This document shows positions 45,096 to 51,858 of a DNA stretch of 51,858 bases, in pieces; position 1 is the stretch's first letter, and each line of letters starts with the position of its first letter. This DNA comes from Gemmobacter serpentinus (GTDB lineage Bacteria > Pseudomonadota > Alphaproteobacteria > Rhodobacterales > Rhodobacteraceae), in assembly GCF_008973825.1 (NCBI RefSeq), contig NZ_WCHR01000043.1, forward strand, positions 1 through 51,858. Direction: 5' to 3'. A program made the translations under genes and the position numbers. The notes below the pieces were generated by a model. That model saw only the letters and a program-made list of their open reading frames with translations, was not told the DNA's origin and made no database searches.

Positions 45096-46271
45096 TTACA
45101 GATCCAGAAATTCGGCAGGCGCACCCGCGACTTGCGGCCCGTCATCCTTCGGGCGGATCAGCAGCGCATCGGCCTGACACAGAACCGAAAGCAGCGCGGA
45201 ATCTTGCCGCGCAAGCGGGGTGATGACAGGTGCGCCATGGCCGTCCTGCACCTGCGCCCGCATGTAATGCGCGCGTGGCCCGGCGGGTCCGGTATTGGCA
45301 CCCAGCACGCCCTGACGGATGCGGGGGGCGGGGGTCGGATCGCCCAGCATGGCGCGGATCAGCGGCAGCAGGAACAGATGGCCGCAGACCAGGGCGGAGA
45401 CCGGATTGCCCGGCAGGCCCAGCATCGGCACGCCGCGCAAATGCCCCGCCATCAGCGGTTTGCCCGGGCGCATCGCGATCCGGTAAAAGCTGCGGGACAG
45501 GCCCAGGCTTTCGGCCTCGCGCGCGATGATATCGTGATCGCCGACCGAGGCACCGCCCACCGTCACCACCAGATCGGCACCCGCCGCCAGATCGAAGACG
45601 GCGGCGACGCTTGCGGTCGTGTCGCGCGCGATCGGCAGCAGGCGGGCAATGCCGCCCTCGGCCTCGATCATCGCCTTGAGCGCGAAGGTGTTGGAGGTCA
45701 CGATCTGGTCGGGGCGGGGCACCTCGCCGGGCATGACCAGTTCATCCCCCGTCGCGATCACCGCCACAACCGGGCGGCGGCGCAGGCGGGGGTTCGCCAC
45801 ATTCATCGCAGCCAGCAGGGCAAGATCCTGTGGGCGCAGCCTGCGCGGCGCAACGCTTGCCCCATGTGCGAAATCATCCCCGCGCGGGCGGACATTGCTC
45901 TGCCGTCCGGCGACTTCGACAGTGATCATATCATTGTGACGGCGCACGTCCTCTTGCAACAGGACATGGGTCGCGCCTGCGGGCATCGGCGCGCCGGTAA
46001 AGATGCGCAGCGCCTGATCCGCGCCGATATGGCCGTCAAAGGCATGGCCCGCGCCCGCCTCGCCGATCACCTGGAACCGCGCGCCGATCCCGGCTGCGCC
46101 AGCGACCGCATAGCCATCCATCGCGGAGGCCGCGAAGGGCGGCTGGTCCAGTCGGGCAAGGGCGGGTTCTGCCATCCAGCGCCCCGCAGCCTGTGCCAAT
46201 GGCACGGATTCGGCCGGCATCGGCGCGGCCAGTGCCAGGACATGATCCAGCGCCTCGGCGACCGAGATCAT
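45096..46271 (-). CDS. moeA: Molybdopterin molybdenumtransferase
   Basis: Inserts molybdate into adenylylated molybdopterin to form molybdenum cofactor. The 391-residue protein shows the MoeA order: N-terminal domain with [13 protein letters not shown], the central GDELVMPGE and [12 protein letters not shown] of the MPT-binding domain, and [23 protein letters not shown], then the C-terminal barrel. The start overlaps the moaC stop by 4 nt (ATGA). It is the last gene of the trpG-trpD-ung-trpC-moaC-moeA run, ahead of lexA, which has its own promoter. Confidence 0.95.
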   Translation of the reverse strand: MISVAEALDHVLALAAPMPAESVPLAQAAGRWMAEPALARLDQPPFAASAMDGYAVAGAAGIGARFQVIGEAGAGHAFDGHIGADQALRIFTGAPMPAGATHVLLQEDVRRHNDMITVEVAGRQSNVRPRGDDFAHGASVAPRRLRPQDLALLAAMNVANPRLRRRPVVAVIATGDELVMPGEVPRPDQIVTSNTFALKAMIEAEGGIARLLPIARDTTASVAAVFDLAAGADLVVTVGGASVGDHDIIAREAESLGLSRSFYRIAMRPGKPLMAGHLRGVPMLGLPGNPVSALVCGHLFLLPLIRAMLGDPTPAPRIRQGVLGANTGPAGPRAHYMRAQVQDGHGAPVITPLARQDSALLSVLCQADALLIRPKDDGPQVAGAPAEFLDL

Positions 46272-46744
46272 GGCGCGGCCTCATAGCGGCCCGACTTGCC
46301 GCCTTCTTTCACGACAAGCCGTATCCCCTCGATCCGCATGGATTTTTCGGCAGCCTTCAGCATGTCGTAAAGCGTGAGACAGGCGACCGAGACCGCAGTC
46401 AGCGCCTCCATTTCGACACCCGTGGGGCCGGTGGTGCGGACGGTTGCGCGCACTCTGATGCCGGGCAGGGCCGCGTCGGGTTCCAGATCCAGCGCCACCT
46501 TGCTGATGGGCAATGGATAGCAGAGCGGGATCAGATCGGCGGTGCGCTTGGCCCCCATGATGCCCGCCAGACGCGCCACACCCAGCACATCGCCCTTGGC
46601 TGCGGATCCCTGCAGAACCAGATCGAGCGTGGCGGGTGACATCACGACCAGCCCCTCGGCCAGCGCCATGCGGGCGCTGGCGGGCTTGTCCGACACATCG
46701 ACCATATGGGCCTTGCCGCCCGCATCGAAATGGCTGAGCGCCAT
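46268..46744 (-). CDS. moaC: Cyclic pyranopterin monophosphate synthase
   Basis: With MoaA, converts GTP to cyclic pyranopterin monophosphate in molybdenum cofactor synthesis. The 158-residue protein has the signature [12 protein letters not shown] at the start, [18 protein letters not shown], and [23 protein letters not shown]. The start shares one base with the trpC stop and the 3' end overlaps moeA, so it is translationally coupled on both sides. moaA is not in the window. Confidence 0.96.
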   Translation of the reverse strand: MALSHFDAGGKAHMVDVSDKPASARMALAEGLVVMSPATLDLVLQGSAAKGDVLGVARLAGIMGAKRTADLIPLCYPLPISKVALDLEPDAALPGIRVRATVRTTGPTGVEMEALTAVSVACLTLYDMLKAAEKSMRIEGIRLVVKEGGKSGRYEAAP

Positions 46745-47556
46745 CAGATGCCGCCCTGCGCGCGCAGCGGATTGGCCAGCAGGTTTTGCGTCGCCGCCGT
46801 CACATCCTCTTGCCGCATCAGGCTTTCGCCGATCAGGAAGCAGCGCACGCCATATTGCGCCATATCGGCCAGATCGGCAGGGCTGAACAGCCCGCTTTCC
46901 GAGATGATCAGCCGGTCCTCCGGCGCGCGGCGCGCCAGATCGCGGGTGGTGTCCAGCGTGACATCAAAGGTGTGCAGGTTGCGGTTGTTGATGCCCAGAA
47001 GCGGCGATTTCAGCTTTGCCGCGCGTTCCAGCTCGGCGCGGTCATGCACCTCGACCAGCACATCCATGCCATGGGCGAGGGCCACCTGTTCCAGATCGAT
47101 CGCCTCGGCATCATCCAGCGAGGCCATGATCAGCAGGATGCAATCGGCCTTCAGCGCCCGCGCCTCGATGATCTGATAGGGATCATAGATGAAATCCTTG
47201 CGCAGACAGGGCAGGCTGGTCGCGTCATGCGCCTGCACAAGATATTCATCGGCGCCCTGGAAGGACGGCCCGTCGGTCAGCACGGAAAGGCAGGTGGCAC
47301 CACCCGCCTCATAGGCGCGGGCCAGGGCGGGCGGATCGAAATCAGCGCGGATCAAGCCCTTGGAAGGGCTGGCTTTCTTGATCTCGGCAATGAGGCCATA
47401 GCCGCCATTCGCCGCCTGGGTCAGCGCCTCGGCAAAGCCGCGGGGCTTTGGGGCCTCCTTTGCATCGGCCTCGACCTCGGACAGCGGACGGGCCAGTTTG
47501 CGGGCCGCGACATCCTCAAGTTTATAGGCCTTGATACGGTCGAGAATGGTGCTCAT
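46744..47556 (-). CDS. trpC: Indole-3-glycerol phosphate synthase
   Basis: Closes the indole ring from carboxyphenylamino-deoxyribulose phosphate in tryptophan synthesis. The 270-residue protein is a single-domain TIM barrel (no TrpF fusion) with [28 protein letters not shown] (catalytic lysine), VEVHDRAEL and [12 protein letters not shown]. The ATG at 47556 has an AAAGGAGA ribosome site. A 62-nt gap separates it from ung upstream; a GC-rich inverted repeat in that gap could be an internal terminator or attenuator. Confidence 0.96.
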   Translation of the reverse strand: MSTILDRIKAYKLEDVAARKLARPLSEVEADAKEAPKPRGFAEALTQAANGGYGLIAEIKKASPSKGLIRADFDPPALARAYEAGGATCLSVLTDGPSFQGADEYLVQAHDATSLPCLRKDFIYDPYQIIEARALKADCILLIMASLDDAEAIDLEQVALAHGMDVLVEVHDRAELERAAKLKSPLLGINNRNLHTFDVTLDTTRDLARRAPEDRLIISESGLFSPADLADMAQYGVRCFLIGESLMRQEDVTAATQNLLANPLRAQGGI

Positions 47557-47618
47557 GTCGGTCTCCTTTCCCTAGGTCTAGCCCGCGCGCGGAAAATTGA
47601 AAACCCGCGAGGGCTGTG

Positions 47619-48278
47619 TCAGCGCGCCCAATCGACCGGCGCGCCGCCTTGGGCCATCAGCCAGTCATTCACCTGGCTGAACGGGCGGGAGCCGTAAAAG
47701 CCGCGATGCACCGAGAGCGGCGAGGGGTGCGGCGTCTCGATGAACAGGTGTGGCGCGCCGTCTGGCGCATGGCGCGGCAGCTTGGCGCAGGCCTTTTGCG
47801 CGGGCTTGCCCCAAAGCACAAAGGCGCGCGGCCCGTCTCCGGCGGTGGCGGCCAGAACCTGCGAAACCAACTTTTCCCAGCCCCACCCCTTATGGCCATA
47901 AGCCTCATGCAGCGGCACGGTCAGCACCGCATTCAGCAGCAGCACGCCCTGTTCCGCCCAGCCGGTCAGATCGCCGTCGGGTCGGGCAATGCCAAGATCG
48001 CTCTGCAATTCTGTCAGGATGTTTTTCAGCGAATCCCGGGGCGGGCTGCCCGGCGGAAAGCTGAAGGCAAGGCCGGTCGCCCGGCCCGGCGTGTGATAGG
48101 GGTCTTGCCCCAGGATCACCGCGCGGACATGTTTGCGCGGCGTCAGCTCCAGCGCGCGAAAGATCGCTGTGGGCTGCCAAGCGGGGGCACTTGCCAGCCT
48201 CGCCTGCAAGGCGGGCCAGTCTTCACGGAAGAACGGCAGATCGGCCCAAGCCTCCGGCGGGCGGGGCAGCGCGCTCAC
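47619..48278 (-). CDS. ung: Uracil-DNA glycosylase
   Basis: Family 1 uracil-DNA glycosylase that removes uracil from DNA. The 219-residue protein has the water-activating motif GQDPYH at residues 57-62 and the HPSPLS minor-groove loop at 184-189, in a sequence slightly shorter than E. coli Ung. The start overlaps the trpD stop by 4 nt, so this repair gene is translated as part of the trp transcript. I see no functional reason for the linkage. Confidence 0.95.
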   Translation of the reverse strand: MSALPRPPEAWADLPFFREDWPALQARLASAPAWQPTAIFRALELTPRKHVRAVILGQDPYHTPGRATGLAFSFPPGSPPRDSLKNILTELQSDLGIARPDGDLTGWAEQGVLLLNAVLTVPLHEAYGHKGWGWEKLVSQVLAATAGDGPRAFVLWGKPAQKACAKLPRHAPDGAPHLFIETPHPSPLSVHRGFYGSRPFSQVNDWLMAQGGAPVDWAR

Positions 48279-49291
48279 GCGGGGGCCGTCAGGCCGACCA
48301 GCGCCTCGACCTTGGCAAGCGCCGCGCCGCTATCGATGCTTTCGCGCGCGATCTCCACGCCTTCGGGCAGGCTGGCCGCGCGATCGGCCACGACAAGCGC
48401 CGCCGCCGCATTCAACAGCACCGCGTCGCGATAGGCACCGGTCTCCCCTTCCAGAAGTCGGCGGAAGGCCGCGCCGTTCTCGGCAGGCGTGCCGCCGACA
48501 ATCGCCTCGAACGGATGGGGCGACAGGCCCGCATCCTCCGGGTGCACCTCAAATTCGCGGATCGCGCCGCCTTCCAGCGCGGCCACCCGACTGGGTTCGG
48601 CAATCGACACCTCATCGGTGCCGTCGCCGCCATGCACAAGCCATGCTTTTTCCGCCCCCAGCAATTGCAGCGTCTCGGCCATCGGGCGCAGCAGGTCATT
48701 GCTGAACGTGCCGGTCAGCTGGCGCTTCACTCCGGCGGGGTTGGTCAGCGGCCCGAGAATGTTGAAGATCGTGCGGGTGCCCAGTTCCGCCCGCACCGGG
48801 CCGACATGGCGCATGGCCGGGTGGTGCATGGGGGCCATCATGAAGCCGATCCCGGCTTCGGCCAGACAGCGTTCGACCACTTCGGGGCCGACCATCACAT
48901 TGATGCCCATCTCGCTCAGCGCATCCGCCGCGCCGGATTTGGACGAAAGGTTGCGATTGCCATGCTTGGCCACCGGCACGCCCGCGCCCGCGACCACAAA
49001 GGCCGTCGCGGTGGAGATGTTCAGCGTGCCCTTGCCGTCACCGCCGGTGCCGACGATATCCATCGCGCCCTGTGGTGCGCGCACCGGATTGCATTTGGAC
49101 CGCATCACATGGGCGGCGGCGGCATATTCCTCCACCGTTTCGCCCCGCGTGCGCAGCGCCATCAGAAAGCCACCCATCTGGGCAGGCGTGGCCTCGCCTT
49201 CAAACAGCGCGGCAAAGGCGGTGCGGGCTTCATCGGCGCTCAAGGGGCGGGTGGCAGCAAAGCCGATCAGCGGTTTCAGACGTTCGCTCAT
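48275..49291 (-). CDS. trpD: Anthranilate phosphoribosyltransferase
   Basis: Transfers phosphoribosyl from PRPP to anthranilate. The 338-residue protein has the PRPP-binding [37 protein letters not shown] and [14 protein letters not shown], all standard for TrpD. The start overlaps the trpG stop by 4 nt and the stop overlaps the ung start by 4 nt. Confidence 0.96.
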   Translation of the reverse strand: MSERLKPLIGFAATRPLSADEARTAFAALFEGEATPAQMGGFLMALRTRGETVEEYAAAAHVMRSKCNPVRAPQGAMDIVGTGGDGKGTLNISTATAFVVAGAGVPVAKHGNRNLSSKSGAADALSEMGINVMVGPEVVERCLAEAGIGFMMAPMHHPAMRHVGPVRAELGTRTIFNILGPLTNPAGVKRQLTGTFSNDLLRPMAETLQLLGAEKAWLVHGGDGTDEVSIAEPSRVAALEGGAIREFEVHPEDAGLSPHPFEAIVGGTPAENGAAFRRLLEGETGAYRDAVLLNAAAALVVADRAASLPEGVEIARESIDSGAALAKVEALVGLTAPA

Positions 49292-49869
49292 GCTGCCACC
49301 TTGGCGCTGTCGAGGAAGTTGCGCAGGATCTGGTGCCCGTGTTCCGACGCGATGCTTTCCGGGTGGAACTGCACGCCTTCAATCGGCAGCGTCTTGTGGC
49401 GCAGGCCCATGATCGTGCCGTCTTCCAGCCATGCGGTGACCTCAAGGCAATCGGGCAGGCTCTCGCGCTCCACCACCAGGCTGTGATAGCGGGTGGCAAG
49501 GAAAGGCGAGGGCAGGCCCCGGAACACGCCTTTGCCCTCATGCAGCATGGTGCCCATCTTGCCATGGACGATCTCGTGGCAGCGCACCACCTTGCCGCCA
49601 AAGGCCTCGCCGATGGTCTGGTGACCAAGGCAGACGCCCAAAAGCGGGATACCTGCCTCGGCCGCCGCGTTGGTCAACGGGATGCAGATCCCCGCCTGTG
49701 CCGGATCGCAGGGGCCGGGGCTCAGCACGATCGCCTCGGGGCGCAGACCCATGGCTTCCTGCACATCCATCGCATCATTGCGGATGACGCGGATATCCGC
49801 CCCCAGCTCGCCGAAATAGTGGACGAGGTTGTAGGTGAAGCTGTCATAGTTGTCGATCAGAAGCAGCAT
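49288..49869 (-). CDS. trpG: Anthranilate synthase component II (glutamine amidotransferase)
   Basis: Supplies ammonia from glutamine to TrpE for anthranilate formation. The 193-residue class I amidotransferase starts [19 protein letters not shown] and has the nucleophile Cys80 in LLGVCLGHQ, the HGK region, and a closing HPESI with its catalytic histidine and glutamate. The partner trpE is not in the window: upstream of this start the sequence becomes island-like. trpG therefore needs a promoter in 49870-50235 unless a transcript from the island reads through. Confidence 0.96.
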   Translation of the reverse strand: MLLLIDNYDSFTYNLVHYFGELGADIRVIRNDAMDVQEAMGLRPEAIVLSPGPCDPAQAGICIPLTNAAAEAGIPLLGVCLGHQTIGEAFGGKVVRCHEIVHGKMGTMLHEGKGVFRGLPSPFLATRYHSLVVERESLPDCLEVTAWLEDGTIMGLRHKTLPIEGVQFHPESIASEHGHQILRNFLDSAKVAA

Positions 49870-50235
49870 ATTTGAACCTAGTGCTTTGATTTTTAACGAA
49901 ATAACTTCTTGAGTTCTGGATTGATACTCACATCCGTACTCACATTTCGTCGCGCTATAGCGCCCTGTTGCGTTGCGCGGACCCTACGCCCGTGCCCTGT
50001 CAGGGGCAATATCGAAGGTTGCGAGTGTCCTATGCTTTGTTCAGACCCGGCAGTTGGGACGGAGCATCCTGCATGAGAGGATGCGCGAACTCGAGGGTTT
50101 CACAGCGCAGCGCTGCCTGAACTGCCCGGCCGGAGCAGTCGTGCTCCATTCAAAGCTCTCCGGGGGGGCAGAATGTCGTACTTGTTGACAGTGTCAGGAT
50201 TCTGCAGGTGGTCTGCCGTTCAGATTGTTTAGGAA
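49870..50235. other. Gene-free junction between core genome and a putative island
   Basis: No convincing gene; a 71-codon plus-strand frame at 49973-50188 has no recognisable product. The part next to trpG is A+T-rich and has a 9-bp direct repeat TACTCACAT (49925-49933 and 49937-49945). Further on are consecutive hairpins: GCATCCT / AGGATGC (50064-50084) and GGAGCA / TGCTCC (50132-50147). The segment separates trp genes from a gene of different composition and may hold an attachment-site scar and the trpG promoter. Confidence 0.5.
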
Positions 50236-51858
50236 CTAACTACTCTCAACCAGATCAATGAGGCGCAGGTAGCGCCCGTCGGATGTCAGTTTGGGGTCAG
50301 CCTCGGCGATCAGGGCCAGAATTTTCGGCAACGCATACGATGTTCGAGCTAAAGTCTGTGGGGTGACCCTGTTCATCAAATCTAAGGTAGTCTCAGGGTA
50401 TCGCACTGTTATGGGGTCTTCGTTATAGATGTCGCGTGTGAACCTGTCGAAGGGATGGTCGTTCGTCTCGACCGGGGCGAGGAACTTCTTCACGGACTCA
50501 TATACTTCCGGAAAGCTGTCGCCGGTATCATCGAGAAGGCCGATCCACGCCCGCATCGCAGCAGATGTTCGATATCTGTGTTCTCTCGGCCAGACCTCAT
50601 TAATGAACGGGACGACAAATTTGGCCCAGCCGTCGTCGTTGTTCTGCCCCACCATGCCCAACCAAAAAACGAACTGGTTTCGTGTGTCATCAGACATCGA
50701 CCGAAGGACCGAACGCATTTCCTTTCCTGAGAGGCCAGCGGGTTCGTCTGGACGGAACACCCGCATGAAGCCTAGCCATTGGGCGGCAATTTTCGAGAGA
50801 TCGCTATCCCAAGAAAGTCCCTCGATCCAAGGAAACAGCTCAAGCAGGAGCGGCTTGATGACCTCGGCCAGCGGCAGCAAAGGATTTTGGTTACCACACA
50901 GGAAGCCATTCCACGCGGGTTCCGATGCCGGATGATCGAACGCAAGCATCGGAACAAGGCGGTCCTCAGCCCATTGTGGGTCGAGGAACATGAGCCAGTT
51001 GAGCCTTCTCATCGTGATCGAAACCGCGTGGTCCGAACCTTCCCCAGGTGCAGCGAAGAGGCGTTCCAGTCGGTTCTTGATATGATCCGGCAAGAGAAAA
51101 CCGGTTTCCTGCTTCTGTTCGGGGACGATGCGATAAAGGGCCTCGGTACACATGCCGAATGGGCCGTTGATCGCATGTCCATGCGTCCGCCTGGACCGCT
51201 CCACGACTTCGGCCCTGACGCTCACTTCTCCGAGTCCACTCTTGGCTGCATCCGCTCCGCCGCTCAGGATACCGTCAACGACATGATCGTAGACGGTCCA
51301 TCCAAGCTGCTCATCAAACGCTAAGATTGCCGACAGGTTGATTTCGAGCCATCGCCCCAGTGTGTGAGCCAGCTCTGCGACTGCTGCGGCTGGAAGTCTG
51401 GTCAGCCGGTGCAAAAAGACCCTTCTCAGCCGGGGGGAAATGTCATCAGGCAGTTCGTTGATCATGGATGACCAGAGGAACTGCGGGTAGTCGTTGCCTT
51501 TGCCTGCAAGGGTAAGGGCAGACAAGGCCTTGCGGGGGTTGGTCCTCACTAGCCCAGTGAATGGGCGCTTTTCGGTGAAGCTGTCGAAGTCTCGATTAAG
51601 ATCATCCTTGGCGCGCGCCACAATCTCGTTCACAGGAAGGTCCAACACGGCTTCGGGGCTCTCGTCAATTCCGACATATCCGAAATGGGAACCACGCTCG
51701 GTGACCGTTGATTTCGCCCAGCCATCGTTCCAACGAGGAACGCCTCGGATCATCGCATCAAGGTAAGCGGCGTCTGAACCCCACGTTGCGTGGCTGACGC
51801 GCTGCTGCGAAGTCCTTTTCATCGGCTGATGGGGAGTGCGTTTCGCAATGTGTGCCAA
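50236..51858 (-). CDS. Large uncharacterised protein, N-terminus outside window
   Basis: At least 540 residues, with the start beyond the window end. The sequence is rich in alpha helices and tryptophan/aspartate-containing segments (RGVPRWNDGWAKS, RRVFLHRLTRLPAAAVAELA, HPFDRFTRDIYNEDP), with no catalytic motif or membrane segment in the visible part. It ends LTSDGRYLRLIDLVESS. The overall look, a helical module with a short C-terminal R(Y/F)xRL-DLVE ending, reminds me of the C-terminal DUF4020 region attached to SIR2 domains in anti-phage proteins; this is recollection, not a verified match. Codon choice and G+C are clearly unlike the trp genes, which suggests horizontal transfer. Confidence 0.6.
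   Translation of the reverse strand: MAHIAKRTPHQPMKRTSQQRVSHATWGSDAAYLDAMIRGVPRWNDGWAKSTVTERGSHFGYVGIDESPEAVLDLPVNEIVARAKDDLNRDFDSFTEKRPFTGLVRTNPRKALSALTLAGKGNDYPQFLWSSMINELPDDISPRLRRVFLHRLTRLPAAAVAELAHTLGRWLEINLSAILAFDEQLGWTVYDHVVDGILSGGADAAKSGLGEVSVRAEVVERSRRTHGHAINGPFGMCTEALYRIVPEQKQETGFLLPDHIKNRLERLFAAPGEGSDHAVSITMRRLNWLMFLDPQWAEDRLVPMLAFDHPASEPAWNGFLCGNQNPLLPLAEVIKPLLLELFPWIEGLSWDSDLSKIAAQWLGFMRVFRPDEPAGLSGKEMRSVLRSMSDDTRNQFVFWLGMVGQNNDDGWAKFVVPFINEVWPREHRYRTSAAMRAWIGLLDDTGDSFPEVYESVKKFLAPVETNDHPFDRFTRDIYNEDPITVRYPETTLDLMNRVTPQTLARTSYALPKILALIAEADPKLTSDGRYLRLIDLVESS

Noticed and set aside
49860-49890. tRNA-like T-loop word GGTTCAAAT on the minus strand beside trpG
   Set aside because: No surrounding cloverleaf, and it overlaps the trpG start region; chance match.
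49973-50188. 71-codon plus-strand frame in the island junction
   Set aside because: No ribosome site or recognisable product, and it covers the hairpin cluster.

Overview
The window is high-G+C DNA from an alphaproteobacterium, most likely Rhodobacterales (Paracoccus/Rhodobacter relatives). The reasons are the complete aerobic (cob-type) cobalamin pathway, a GTTC-N7-GTTC SOS box at lexA, and the core order gltA-gltX-comEC-lexA-moeA-moaC-trpC-trpD-trpG. Calls rest on reading translated sequence and motifs; no database search was possible.

Region 1 (about 0.2-17.6 kb) is a cobalamin cluster. A cobalamin riboswitch on the minus strand (about 14186-14378) heads a tightly packed minus-strand run: DUF1636 ferredoxin-like gene, cobW, cobN, cobG, cobH, cobI, cobJ, then cobL, cobE, cobM, cobB, cobA, cobF. 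Most of these overlap by 1-8 nt. cobK sits between cobJ and cobL on the opposite strand and fills that gap completely. Diverging from the riboswitch on the plus strand are cobO, a potassium-channel-like membrane protein and cobQ. Together these genes cover nearly every step from uroporphyrinogen III to adenosylcobyric acid. Missing from the window are cobaltochelatase subunits CobS/CobT, a corrin reductase, and the genes for the aminopropanol side chain and lower ligand. An unannotated 34-codon membrane ORF lies antisense to the channel gene's 3' end.

Region 2 (17.7-35.5 kb) is housekeeping and accessory chromosome: pepN, a small membrane protein, a lipoprotein lytic transglycosylase, gatB, dctA, a DUF4177 protein, a HisC-family aminotransferase, a secreted-type SGNH/RTX protein, valS, a VOC / DUF1428 / HxlR-regulator group, and an Lrp/AsnC regulator divergent from an ornithine/lysine decarboxylase with a structured leader.

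Region 3 (35.5-39 kb) is a repeat-rich locus. A perfect-to-imperfect 15-bp tandem array precedes a DUF2235/Tle1-like alpha/beta hydrolase. Its C-terminal tail is made of pentapeptide (15-bp) units, and decayed units of the same kind continue in frame past the stop codon. A thioesterase and a DUF1624 membrane protein follow.

Region 4 (39-49.9 kb) is the conserved block gltA, gltX, comEC, lexA, moeA, moaC, trpC, ung, trpD, trpG. ung is embedded inside the trp genes. Upstream of trpG the sequence changes character: a 366-bp hairpin-rich gene-free stretch is followed by a large partial gene of visibly lower G+C that runs off the window. trpE, usually the upstream neighbour, is absent. I read this as the edge of a genomic island, and the partial gene may be the C-terminal part of a SIR2-type defence protein.
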